Positions 55,440 to 64,000 of a DNA stretch of 64,000 nucleotides are shown here, one piece after another. The stretch is from Porphyridium purpureum (lineage: Eukaryota > Rhodophyta > Bangiophyceae > Porphyridiales > Porphyridiaceae). Made by a program: the position numbers and the translations under genes. Every line of letters begins with the position of its first letter. Position 1 is the first letter of the stretch. The DNA lies in NCBI GenBank assembly GCA_008690995.1, contig VRMN01000003.1, forward strand, positions 1,798,001 to 1,862,000. Direction: 5' to 3'. The notes beneath the pieces were generated by a model. The model ran no database searches, had not been told where the DNA came from, and worked only from the letters and a program-made list of their open reading frames with translations.

Positions 55440-58400
55440 ATGCAGGCGCACGCAATGATGGAGGTCGCGACGCTGCTCGAGGGCACGCTGAACGCCGACG
55501 GCGAGGTGCGCAAGAGCGCCGAGCAGCGGCTGCTGGGCATGGAGCAAGCGCCAGAGTACCACTCGGCATTCTTCTTGCTGCTGGGCGAGGCTAGCGTGCC
55601 GCTGCAAATCAAGCAGGCCGCAGCGGTCTACTTCAAGAATATGGTGGCGCGGCAGTGGGCGCCCGAGCAGCTGTCCAAGAAGGCAGTCGGCATGCAGGAG
55701 AACGACAAGGCGCTCATCCGTGAAAATTTGCTCGAAATGATGGTTGTTTCCGCGCCACGCGTACGCAGCCAGCTCGCCGAGGCACTCAAGACAATCGTGA
55801 CCTCGGACTTACCTGCGCGGTACCCGGGCCTTATCCCGAGCTTTGTCGCGTCGCTCCAGACAAATGAGCCCAATCGTTTAGACGCTGTGCTGCTCGCGCT
55901 CCGCCACGTCGTCAAAGTGTACGAGTTTCGCAACGACAGCAGTACAGACGGCAGGGGCTCGCGCAAGACGCTCGACGAGATCATTGACACCCTCTTTCCG
56001 CTTTTAATACAGGTGCTGAAGCCAATCCAGCAGCAAATTGAGACGCAAATGCAGGCGGGTGATTTGGTGGGCTGCGAACCGTCCATCTTGAGGGAAAAAC
56101 TCGTTTTTAAAATTTTCTGGTCATGTACGTCGTTCAAGCTTCCGGCATTTGTCATGCGGCATCCGGACCATTTTGACGCATGGATGTGTGCCCTCATGGC
56201 AGCTTGGAAGCGCCCCGTTCCTTCAAGTCTCATGCAGGACAAGGATGATGACGAGCTGTTGCGGATGCCCGAATGGAAGGTCAAAAAATGGATCGGTCAC
56301 ATCATTCACCGCTTTTTCCAACGGTACGGTGACCCCAAGCGGTTGCAGGACGATGAATCCCCGGACCTGTGTGGGTTTGCGGAATCGTTCCTGAATAGTT
56401 ATGCACCTCATCTCACCGCGGCAGTGGTTGAAGTGCTGGCCTGGCCACATACGCAGCATACGCGTCTCAGTCCTCGCGTGGCAAACCTAGCGCTCAATTT
56501 TATTGAGGCCTCAGTGGCCCCAGCGAGAACGTATCTTGTGTTGCAGCCGCAGATTGGACCACTGCTATCCAAAATTATTTTCCCGTACTTGTGTATGAGC
56601 GCAGCGGACCTAGAACTATGGGAGAATGACCCAATCGAGTACGTTCGCAAGAGCACCGATATTCTAGAGGATTTCTACTCACCGCGAAGTGCCGCATGCT
56701 CGGTCTTGTACACGCTCTCGCAGCTTCGCGCACAGAAAACCATTCTGCCGTTTTTGAACGATTTGACACAAATTCTTTTTGCGTACGAGCAGACCAAGGC
56801 TGCAGCACTGGCTGCGCCAAACGGTGTGACCCCGGGAGCAACCGAGCAGGGAGCAAAACCCGATGCAAACGGCAACCCTAGTAGTGCGACGTCCAGTGCG
56901 GTCATGATGCAAAATGCTGATTTGCGGCGACTGGCCTGCCAGAAAGACGGCGTGTTTACTGTGGTGGGGAACATCAAGGAAAAGCTCCTTTCGAATGCGA
57001 AGCTTACAGAGGCGTTTAAGAATATGTTGATCCAGTATGTGATACCTGAGATGCAGTCAGAGTTCGGATTTTTGCGTGCACGCGCGTGCTGGGTCATGGG
57101 TCAAATTGCGCTCACGGACTTTGACTTTTTCATGACAGTGCCAGATTTGCTTATGGGTGTTTTAGACGCGATTCTTCGACAGTTGCAAGATCCAGATTTT
57201 CCGGTGCGCGTGCAGGCCGCGACGGAGCTGCGACATTTTCTTTCGAACCCTTCCGCGGCGTCGGCAGTGCTGCCAGTGCTGCCCAACGTTCTCACACAAG
57301 TTTGCGCGCTCATCGACGAGGTGGACAATACGGACATCGTCACTACTATCGAGACGATCGTGGAGCGCTTCTCGGAACATATTGTACCTTACGCTTTGCC
57401 CTTATGCTCCAAGCTCACGCTGGCATTCATTCGCGCATCCAATGCGGGCGAGGAAGAGGAAGAATCTTCCTTAGCGGCCATTCAGTGCGTTCAAGCACTG
57501 GAGGCGATCATTCAGTCCCTTGCCGAAAAGCATGAGGATCCCGGGGAGCGCGCAGCGATCATGCAATCGATCGAACGGCAGATTCTCCCCGTCTTCCGTG
57601 GCATGTTTGAAGAGGAGCGCATGGACTTTTTTGACGACTTGCTATCCCTTTTGTCATTGCTGGTGTACTTTTCAGGCTGCAAGGAGCAGAATGTCGGGCT
57701 ATCGGCAGAAATGTGGGCTTTATACTGCGGGATGATTGATAGCTTCAATGATTGGGCTTTCGATTTTGCATCCACTTTTGTCGCTCCGGTGGACAACTTC
57801 ATTTCGAACGGCACAGAACAGTTTCTAACCGGTGCATCACCGAACGGTGTGCCGTATGTCAAAATGGCGTTTGATATGGTGATGAAGCTGTGGGAGCACC
57901 CGGAAATGGAAGACGACGCAGAGGAAGGCTGCAAGATTGTCGAGGTGATGGTCTTGAACTGTCGTGGGCGAATCAATGATGTCATAGTCGCGCTTTTGCA
58001 TGCCATTGTGAGTCGCCTGCGGTCGGCGGAGTCTCCACGCCTCAAGATGCTTCTGCTCTCCAACTTTGCGGCATGTATTTATTATGATCCGGTGCTCACA
58101 CTGTCGGTGATCGAAGGCGAGTTGAAGATTGCCGACCAGGTGTTTGGCCTTTGGCTTTCCATGCTTGATTCTTTTGAACGCGTGCACGACAAGAAGCTCA
58201 CGTTGCTCGCTCTTAGCACATTGCTCGCCCTTCCGCCTGCCCATGCGCCTCCCTTCCTGAACCATGCGCGTAGCCGCGTACTCCATTATTGCATAGTCCT
58301 AGTAGAGCGCATTCGCGAGCAGCGCGAGGAACGCAACGCCGAACTGACTCAACCCGCGTTTGCATCCGCCCAAGCAGGTGGTGGTAGAGCGGCTCTGCGA

Positions 58401-58733
58401 AGCAGCAACGAGTCTGAACGCGACTTTGACGATTACGAAGACGCTGACCTGAACAAGGTCGATTTGGACTATGTGCAGCGCATAGCTGAAGAGGCCGGGG
58501 TGGACCTGAATCGCCTCGCTGCAATCGACAACTTGGACGACGATGAAGACGACTACTACGACGACGAACTTGATGACGAGGGAGACTTTGACTCGCCGAT
58601 TGATGACGTTGACGAAGAACTGTATCTGCGACAGTGTTTCAGATCCATTCGAGCTGAAGATCAGCAGATTCTCGCTGATGCCCTGGATGCGGGTCAAAAG
58701 GCATGGCTTCACCAGATTCTCTCCGATGGGTAG
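55440..58733 (+). CDS. IPO7: Importin 7/8-type nuclear import receptor
   Basis: A 1097-residue beta-karyopherin with the importin-7/8 (yeast Nmd5/Sxm1) layout. The N-terminal importin-beta domain has VRKSAEQRLLGMEQAPEYHS and QIKQAAAVYFKNMVARQW; about 20 HEAT repeats follow. The acidic C-terminal region has NLDDDEDDYYDDELDDEGDF, then a short end where IPO7/8 carry the cargo-coupled tail (YLRQCFRSIRAEDQQILADA). These receptors import ribosomal proteins, histones and signalling factors with Ran. The ATG at 55440 is the first in frame and gives the normal family start; a short upstream ATG at 55406 is in another frame and could act as a small upstream ORF. Length agrees with human IPO7 (1038). 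Confidence 0.9.
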   Translation: MQAHAMMEVATLLEGTLNADGEVRKSAEQRLLGMEQAPEYHSAFFLLLGEASVPLQIKQAAAVYFKNMVARQWAPEQLSKKAVGMQENDKALIRENLLEMMVVSAPRVRSQLAEALKTIVTSDLPARYPGLIPSFVASLQTNEPNRLDAVLLALRHVVKVYEFRNDSSTDGRGSRKTLDEIIDTLFPLLIQVLKPIQQQIETQMQAGDLVGCEPSILREKLVFKIFWSCTSFKLPAFVMRHPDHFDAWMCALMAAWKRPVPSSLMQDKDDDELLRMPEWKVKKWIGHIIHRFFQRYGDPKRLQDDESPDLCGFAESFLNSYAPHLTAAVVEVLAWPHTQHTRLSPRVANLALNFIEASVAPARTYLVLQPQIGPLLSKIIFPYLCMSAADLELWENDPIEYVRKSTDILEDFYSPRSAACSVLYTLSQLRAQKTILPFLNDLTQILFAYEQTKAAALAAPNGVTPGATEQGAKPDANGNPSSATSSAVMMQNADLRRLACQKDGVFTVVGNIKEKLLSNAKLTEAFKNMLIQYVIPEMQSEFGFLRARACWVMGQIALTDFDFFMTVPDLLMGVLDAILRQLQDPDFPVRVQAATELRHFLSNPSAASAVLPVLPNVLTQVCALIDEVDNTDIVTTIETIVERFSEHIVPYALPLCSKLTLAFIRASNAGEEEEESSLAAIQCVQALEAIIQSLAEKHEDPGERAAIMQSIERQILPVFRGMFEEERMDFFDDLLSLLSLLVYFSGCKEQNVGLSAEMWALYCGMIDSFNDWAFDFASTFVAPVDNFISNGTEQFLTGASPNGVPYVKMAFDMVMKLWEHPEMEDDAEEGCKIVEVMVLNCRGRINDVIVALLHAIVSRLRSAESPRLKMLLLSNFAACIYYDPVLTLSVIEGELKIADQVFGLWLSMLDSFERVHDKKLTLLALSTLLALPPAHAPPFLNHARSRVLHYCIVLVERIREQREERNAELTQPAFASAQAGGGRAALRSSNESERDFDDYEDADLNKVDLDYVQRIAEEAGVDLNRLAAIDNLDDDEDDYYDDELDDEGDFDSPIDDVDEELYLRQCFRSIRAEDQQILADALDAGQKAWLHQILSDG

Positions 58734-59096
58734 GAGGACGGCGCACCGTCGGCCTTTCCTTTTTTGCTTTATGTTCGTTGTTTGCTCCAAAGCTGTTCCT
58801 TTTCATCCTTGTCCATGTGGGTGCGCTTGAAGCAGCGGTTGCTCCCTTGTAGATGCCGCCACGGACTGGAAAAGAAAAATTCAAACGAGGAAATGAAAAC
58901 AAAAGCGAAAAGGCTTTAGGTAAATGAATGATTAGGTAAATCTGTGGATGTCGGGACTGATAACCCGCGCTCCGAACGTCCACAATCCACAATACACTTT
59001 CCAAAGGCCTGGTGCCTTTCGCGCAAAGTGCTCCTGAATACAGCCGGGCAGCGTGTTCCTGTATCCGCGCTGCACACGTGCCCATTTTGGACGCAT
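58734..59096. other. Convergent intergenic region, importin / DAHP-synthase relative
   Basis: 363 bases between two convergent 3' ends. Nothing else was recognised. Confidence 0.45.
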
Positions 59097-60536
59097 CTAC
59101 TTGCGCTTACGCAACTCACGGAGTCGCAGACCGGCCTCGTACGCAATTTCAATGGCCTGCGTTGCGTTCAAGCGCGGTGCGTACGTCCCGTCGTACCCTG
59201 CTTGTACCTTTTCCATACTTACACGTGCGAGAGAGCCTCCGAAAATCTCACTCACGTTGTCCGAAGTCATCTCGATGCGCAGACCGCCGGGCATGACACC
59301 CTCTGAATCGCAAATGGAAAAGAAGGTTTCAATTTCTGCGGTGATCAGGTCAAACGGACGCGTGGTGACGCCATTCTCCAGCACAATATTGTTTTCGCAG
59401 ATCGGGTCGCACATCCACAAAACGTTCAGATCCCTGGCTTTCTGCACAGCCTTCAGCAACGGGGGCATTTTTTTCCACAGTTCGTCGGCGCCCATGCCGA
59501 CCACGAGCACAATCCTGCCTGGCATGTTCTGCGGATTGAGCTTACGCACCAGCTGAATCAGTGCTTCGGGAGTCACTCCGGCATTGACCGAAAGCGCCAC
59601 TGGGTTCGCAATCTCGCTGGCAAACTTGACCCACTGCGGATCATCCAATGCGGAGCCGCTCAATGACAGCATGTGCGCCGAGCTGGAAAAGACGGCATCA
59701 CCGTGACCGTACAGCGGATCCTTCCGTGCGAGCGCAGCTTCAAACCAAAGCTCGTTGGGCCGGCGGCAAGTGAAGAATTCCGGCTCGCGGAATGCCTCGC
59801 TAGAGACGTCGATGCCACAGCCTTGCACAAAATCAAGTGCGTCTGCAATCGAGTCGACAAGATCTATGAACTCGCGCCCCTTGCGCGGCTCCGCATTGGA
59901 AGCGCTCAACTGATCGCGGATAATCTGCACCCACTCAAGCATCGAATCGGTTGACTTGGCGAGTGCATGCATAGCGTTGTGAGATGCCGACAGTTTGAAA
60001 TATTCATCGACTGCCTCGGCGACCACCTGTGTGCTTTCAATGGCGCTTCCACCAATCCTTGCAGCGCTGCTGGGTGGTGCCGTGTCCGCCAAGCCGACCT
60101 TGACGGTCGGCAAGCCGGATAGGTATGTCAAAACGATCACTTGCGCCACGAGAAGCCTGAATATTCCTTCCATTGATTTGCTGTCCAGCGAGTCGCCGAG
60201 CACTGAACTACCTGCCATGAAAACAAACGCCTCTCCATTTGCGGCCTTGGTGAGCGCGCGCGTCATCAAATGCACGTCGCCAGGGGAAACCAGTACGGGC
60301 AACTTTTTGAGTCGGATAACGGCCGGCTCAATGTGATCTGCGATCGGGATTGCAGCCGAATCATACCGCCAGCTCGTCGCGTCCACATGAACGTCGGGCG
60401 CCGCCGAAATTCTACTTTGCCGGCTCCGCGCACGCTCGCGCATTACATGGCTCGCAGCCCTCGGACCATTCGTCTCCCGCTCTCGCGGTGCCACCACTCC
60501 CTGAACAAGCGGCGCAACGCAAAATGCCGACATCAT
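59097..60536 (-). CDS. Class II DAHP synthase relative, probable pseudoenzyme
   Basis: A 479-residue protein collinear with class II DAHP synthase, first enzyme of the shikimate pathway. GEAFVFMAGS aligns with GEAFLLQGGD; LLVAQVIVLTYLSGLPTVKV, PNELWFEAALAR, SAHMLSLSG, NPVALSVNAG, LNPQNMPGRIVLV, GGLRIEMTSDNVSEIFGG and APRLNATQAIEIAYEAG follow in order. The fold is kept but the chemistry is not: compared with the M. tuberculosis enzyme, metal ligands Cys, His and Asp are Ser, Cys and Ala (only the Glu in RIEMT remains). The Arg after KVxR, the ERTR motif, the Lys of VKLGP and the Arg of SRMG are all replaced. The N-terminal ~60 residues look like a plastid transit peptide (ATG 60536). It may regulate a true DAHP synthase or have a new substrate. 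Confidence 0.85.
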   Translation of the reverse strand: MMSAFCVAPLVQGVVAPRERETNGPRAASHVMRERARSRQSRISAAPDVHVDATSWRYDSAAIPIADHIEPAVIRLKKLPVLVSPGDVHLMTRALTKAANGEAFVFMAGSSVLGDSLDSKSMEGIFRLLVAQVIVLTYLSGLPTVKVGLADTAPPSSAARIGGSAIESTQVVAEAVDEYFKLSASHNAMHALAKSTDSMLEWVQIIRDQLSASNAEPRKGREFIDLVDSIADALDFVQGCGIDVSSEAFREPEFFTCRRPNELWFEAALARKDPLYGHGDAVFSSSAHMLSLSGSALDDPQWVKFASEIANPVALSVNAGVTPEALIQLVRKLNPQNMPGRIVLVVGMGADELWKKMPPLLKAVQKARDLNVLWMCDPICENNIVLENGVTTRPFDLITAEIETFFSICDSEGVMPGGLRIEMTSDNVSEIFGGSLARVSMEKVQAGYDGTYAPRLNATQAIEIAYEAGLRLRELRKRK

Positions 60537-60823
60537 GCGCGCTTTGGCCTTCCCCGCGACAGGGTCGAACAACTGAGAGCCGTGCGGAGCAGCGCTGTGC
60601 GTCGCGCTGTCAAGAACGGAAGGGTTGCGACGCACTTTTGCCTTTTGCTTTCTCACCGATCCGTGATCTCACAGACGTTGGACGAGACGAGCATTCAGGC
60701 ACTTGTTATTGTGTTTAATTCCTAGGTCTTCTTCGAGTTGACATTTGCAGTATCTAAAATGGAAAGGAGGGGTTTCCAACTGGCCACGGGCTTGCACAAG
60801 GGTTCGTGCCGCCGCACGGAGGG

Positions 60824-61399
60824 CTACACCGCAATCTCGTGCTGCTTCTCTCGCAGGACTCTGCAGTTGTTTCCAACGGCAGCCTTATCTTCTTTCGAGG
60901 TACACTCCGTCTGCACACCGATAAAGTACGCCGGCTTCGGCTCTTTGGAGAACAATGACTTTTTGCGCAGCGGGGTCATGAAGAACTGGTTGTAGAAGCC
61001 CGTGCCGTCCTTCTTGTAATTGTAGAGGAACACAGCCGTGTCTTCTGTCGTCTTGAGCGCGTTGCGGATATCTGCGACATCTTCTGGCTCAGTCTCTTCA
61101 CCCTGCAAGAAGCGGCAGTTTGTTCCCACAATGTCCTTGTCCGTGTACCCGGTGAACGCCAAGAACTTCGGGCTGGCGTACACAATCGGGTGGTCCGGCA
61201 ATTCCGGGTCAGTCACGCAAAACATCTCGCCGTTCACCTCCATCTGATAGAGCAGCTCGAGATCGGCGTCGCGGATCTTCTTTGGCGGCTTCCACGCGGC
61301 CTTCTTCTCCAGCGCGGCAATGGCGGCCTTGGAGGCCGTGGGCTGGACCACGACGTTGGCGTCCGTGGCCTTGGCTCCCTTTCCACGTCCTTTACCCAT
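60824..61399 (-). CDS. Stand-alone LOV-domain photoreceptor (short LOV protein)
   Basis: A 191-residue protein with one LOV (PAS) domain at about residues 50-170. The flavin-adduct Cys95 sits in GTNCRFLQG. FMN-contact residues Asn and Gln are in DGTGFYNQFFMTPL and FIGVQT, so it should bind flavin and form the blue-light adduct. No kinase, bZIP, F-box or other effector is attached. The N terminus is basic and flexible (MGKGRGKGAKATDANVVVQP) and is followed by a helix (AAIAALEKKAAW); the C terminus is a short charged tail. Signalling is probably by dimerisation or partner binding, as in bacterial and algal short LOV proteins. The ATG at 61399 is preferred; the frame is open upstream. Confidence 0.85.
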   Translation of the reverse strand: MGKGRGKGAKATDANVVVQPTASKAAIAALEKKAAWKPPKKIRDADLELLYQMEVNGEMFCVTDPELPDHPIVYASPKFLAFTGYTDKDIVGTNCRFLQGEETEPEDVADIRNALKTTEDTAVFLYNYKKDGTGFYNQFFMTPLRKKSLFSKEPKPAYFIGVQTECTSKEDKAAVGNNCRVLREKQHEIAV

Positions 61400-62410
61400 A
61401 ATTGCGTAGCTTTGTTTCACCCTGATGCCTGTGAGCAAGAAAACTCCCAACGCAGTTCCACCTCGACTCTTTCCCGTGACGCGCTTGCAGCTTCCTTTTC
61501 GAAGCAAGCTCGCAGTCGCACGCCTTTATATGCGCTGTCGTCATCGCACCCTGTCAGCAACCCCTCTAAGCCTATGCTCGTGCGCAACATGCAAGCGCAT
61601 GCCATTCTGGCACTGAGATGGTCATGCAAGTCTCCGCGCCGAACGAGACTTCTACGCACGCGCAGAGGCGCTGCTACGCGTACGACATGCAGAACGAGGA
61701 CGGACGGACAGACGGGAGGAATGAACGAAAACACGAGGAACCGAGGGAGCGTCCTTGCGTGTGTCTGTGTGTCACACCACAAACCCACCCGCCTGGTGTA
61801 GCTTCGCAGGCGTTACGTCATTGCATGTGTCGTTCATGATGCCATGTAACGTGTCGCACCTTGTGTTGCGCGCAAACCACCACGCGCCTCGTCAGCTTCT
61901 TCCCACTCGCGCTCCCCCTACTCGCGCATTTTTTTGAGTCCGGCAATCTCACGCACATCCGCCACGCCGCAATTAATCTGTGCGCATCACGCTGTACCGT
62001 CACAACCGCGCACGGCACTGTGACGTGCCCCTTTTTGTCCAAGCGGCAGACACCGGATTGAGGCGACGCGCAACGTCTGTGCGCACCACGTGCAAGATGT
62101 CTCCCACCGCGCATCACGCGCACAACACACAGCGCACGTGCGGACTTGCACACCGCGCATGCCATCTTACCCAAGACCATTCCTTCGTCATGAGTCTGTG
62201 TGAGTGTATGTGAGTTTCCTCTCTCTTGCCTTCGTCGCAATCTCGCATTTCAGTCCTCCCCTTCTCCCGCGCGAGTTTCTACGATCGGCGGCTTACACGC
62301 GCACTGTACCTTATCACGAAAGTCAGTCGCACGCATGATTCGCGGGTGTACAGTGCGCGATCGATTCTCTTTGATGATAGCGTCTTCGTGAAGCACGCGT
62401 ATACCAAACG
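61400..62410. other. LOV-gene upstream region
   Basis: C/T-rich on the + strand throughout, the mirror of a long purine-rich leader for the minus-strand LOV gene. A GTACAG word pair lies at 62302-62355. No gene was recognised before the retrotransposon LTR. Confidence 0.45.
62302..62355 (-). promoter_or_regulatory. Paired GTACAGTG words upstream of the LOV gene
   Basis: CACTGTACC (62302-62310) reads GGTACAGTG toward the LOV gene; GTACAGTG (62348-62355) points the other way. The pair lies where the C/T-rich leader ends. A further CTGTACC lies at 61992-61998. Confidence 0.35.
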
Positions 62411-62668
62411 TGTACCAATAGTAAACTACTGGTGTCTAGCTGAAGCAAGAGGTCCACAACAAGACGACTTTACTCCTTAACACAACCTAGCTCTTACCTC
62501 AAAAGGAGACAGAGCGCCGACTCGTCGGCCGTCTCTCACACTCTAATGATATACTACTGTGGTTAACCATTACGGTCACCAACCAACGGAGAGTTGTCAT
62601 CATTAAGTATTTGATGACTCCACATCACGTCATCAGGCAGGCAGAGAGGGATGACTATATTCCACGCA
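62411..62668 (-). repeat. Putative 3' LTR of the copia element
   Basis: In element orientation it begins TGCGTGG directly after a purine tract (GATGAGGGGG, nt 62669-62678) and is proposed to end GGTACA at 62411. The outer end is uncertain because the 5' LTR and the second target duplication lie outside the window. Confidence 0.4.
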
Positions 62669-62706
62669 CCCCCTCATCACTTCTGCGCTGGCTGCAAAGG
62701 AACGAA

Positions 62707-63999
62707 TCACACTCGCTCGACAAGGTGCCAGCGGGTGTACGGATCATTGTCACGCGACATTTTCTCATCATCATGGCTGTACGCATAGCCGCGCATGCCA
62801 GCGTCATCGTCGCAGTCGTCGGGCTGCATGAGCATCGCGAAGGCGTTGCCACGGTTTGCGGCGGAGCGAGCATGCGTCATACGCTGGGCGATGCCAAGGG
62901 ATAAGCTTGCACCGTACAGGCCCCACGCGGCTGCATGGCCGCGAAACACGTCGGTGGCAATCGGCTTCGTCAAGCCGTCAGCGACGTTGTCGCGCGTAGC
63001 GACATAGACGAACCTGACGAGTCCGTCCGCTGCTATCTCGTGCAACCATCTCAGAGAGATGCGTTGCATCTTTGGCGCATGCAGTAGCCGGTCACTGTGG
63101 CCGCGCTCCACCGCGCGCAAAGTCGACTCGTTGTCGCACCGCACAACGATCGGAGGCCAGCGCCTCAAAAGTTCTTCCGCCAGTGTCGCCACTGGGAACA
63201 CGCTGCCTTGCGCTGCGTCGTGCAGCGCTACCAACTCAGCCTCGGTCGTCGAGGTGCTGACGCGCCGCTGGCGCCGACTGGTCCAGTCTACAAGGTGTCG
63301 GCATCTGCCATTCGATATGAAGAGCACGGCGCCGCTCGTGGATGACGGTGCCGAAAAGTCGGCATCAGCCCATGCGTGCAACCGAACGTCGCGACTGCCT
63401 GTCGCGGGTATGTCGTATTGCAGACAGACGTCCGCATGCTTCTTCAGATACCCGACGATCTCGTCGAGCGCGCGATCCGCGCTTGGCCCCCACCGGTCGA
63501 CATAACGCGCCACATGCGCCGTGGCATAAGCGATGTCTGCTCGCGTGGTTCGGCTGAGCCACAGCAGTTGGCCAATCACAGTTCGCTTGTTTGTCGGGCA
63601 CGCGCGCCCGCCGGGACCATTGTCGTCGACCCGCTCGCTGAGTGGCGTGCTGCGCACGCGCAAGTTGTCCGCGGTGTGGCCGTTCGCCACATGGGTGGCG
63701 TACACCCCCGAATCCAATACCCATCGGCCGCCGTTGCGATAGATGTGCATGCCGAGATACTTGATAGGGCGCGTACGCGCCGAGTCTGCAATGTATTCGA
63801 CCTTCTGGTCGATTCTGAAAACGGTCTTCAGTTGTTTGACCGCCACTCGTACCGCATCCGTATTGCCGAAGAGTGCGCCATCGTCTACGTACATGCTCAG
63901 CGTGAGCATGCTGCCGTTTGCGCCGCGGCGCCAGTACTGGTTCTTGTCCGCGTTGGATTCTTGCCATCCAAGCCGCCGGGCACGCTCGCGAGCGTCGTG
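62707..63999 (-). CDS. Copia polyprotein, RT end and RNase H (partial)
   Basis: The frame is open from the window edge to a stop at 62707. Parts in order: the reverse-transcriptase palm with the MYVDDGALFG box, the copia connection region (IGQLLWLSRTTRADIAYATA), and RNase H (ADADFSAPSSTSGAVLF, WTSRRQRRVSTSTTEAELVA). The C terminus ends near the polypurine tract, as is usual in this family. Confidence 0.85.
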   Translation of the reverse strand, partial: HDARERARRLGWQESNADKNQYWRRGANGSMLTLSMYVDDGALFGNTDAVRVAVKQLKTVFRIDQKVEYIADSARTRPIKYLGMHIYRNGGRWVLDSGVYATHVANGHTADNLRVRSTPLSERVDDNGPGGRACPTNKRTVIGQLLWLSRTTRADIAYATAHVARYVDRWGPSADRALDEIVGYLKKHADVCLQYDIPATGSRDVRLHAWADADFSAPSSTSGAVLFISNGRCRHLVDWTSRRQRRVSTSTTEAELVALHDAAQGSVFPVATLAEELLRRWPPIVVRCDNESTLRAVERGHSDRLLHAPKMQRISLRWLHEIAADGLVRFVYVATRDNVADGLTKPIATDVFRGHAAAWGLYGASLSLGIAQRMTHARSAANRGNAFAMLMQPDDCDDDAGMRGYAYSHDDEKMSRDNDPYTRWHLVERV

Positions 64000-64000
64000 G

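Larger units (their letters stand above)
62411..64000 (-). mobile_element. Ty1/copia LTR retrotransposon, 3' part; runs off the right edge
   Basis: Visible parts, in element orientation: the end of reverse transcriptase, RNase H, a polypurine tract and a putative 3' LTR. The 5' part lies beyond base 64000. The visible coding part looks whole, with no break seen, which suggests a fairly recent insertion. The family is assigned from the YVDD box and the copia-type RNase H. Confidence 0.8.

Overview
The window is nuclear DNA of an intron-poor, photosynthetic, unicellular eukaryote. Nearly every gene is one uninterrupted reading frame. Eukaryote-only genes (gamma-tubulin, EMC1, CPSF160, RPB3, USP39, importin 7/8, MOB1) sit beside genes with plastid-type N-terminal extensions (ArgC, a class II DAHP synthase relative, an Mbb1/HCF107-like RNA factor). 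The gene style best fits a red alga such as Porphyridium. That assignment is inference; no organelle or rRNA marker is present. || Layout. 1-9.7 kb: 3' part of a bZIP factor (+), EMC1 (+), MOB1 (-), then a decayed gene for a secreted Cys-rich protein (-). 9.7-21.4 kb: Mbb1-like HAT/TPR protein (+), plastid ArgC (-), an ankyrin relic (-), a GLTP-fold lipid-transfer protein (+), an unrecognised 559-residue protein (+), gamma-tubulin (-), and a protein with a DUF3427-like domain (-). 21.4-22.9 kb: a DNA transposon bounded by nested inverted repeats, with a degraded piggyBac-like transposase tail. 23.7-34 kb: catalase (+), USP39/Sad1 (-), ankyrin relics, a PPR protein (-) and a WD40 protein (-). 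34.4-46.4 kb: transketolase (+), a second WD40 protein (+), a threonine/serine dehydratase-like enzyme (-), a 2.2 kb quiet gap, RPB3 (+), and a DusC-type tRNA-dihydrouridine synthase (-). 46.5-64 kb: CPSF160 (+), an AsnA-type asparagine synthetase (+), importin 7/8 (+), a class II DAHP synthase relative that has lost most of its active site (-), a small stand-alone LOV photoreceptor (-), and the 3' half of a Ty1/copia retrotransposon (-) that runs off the right edge. || Most genes are independent housekeeping units. Links that can be drawn: transketolase makes erythrose-4-phosphate, a DAHP synthase substrate; ArgC, AsnA, the dehydratase and the DAHP-synthase relative all belong to amino-acid metabolism; CPSF160 and RPB3 both act in mRNA production. 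|| The strongest leads for something new are the DAHP-synthase pseudoenzyme, the compact LOV protein, the eukaryotic DUF3427-like protein, and a recurrent promoter word (sense GGTACAGTG). That word sits upstream of many genes at the point where C/T-rich sequence switches to G/A-rich 5' leaders.
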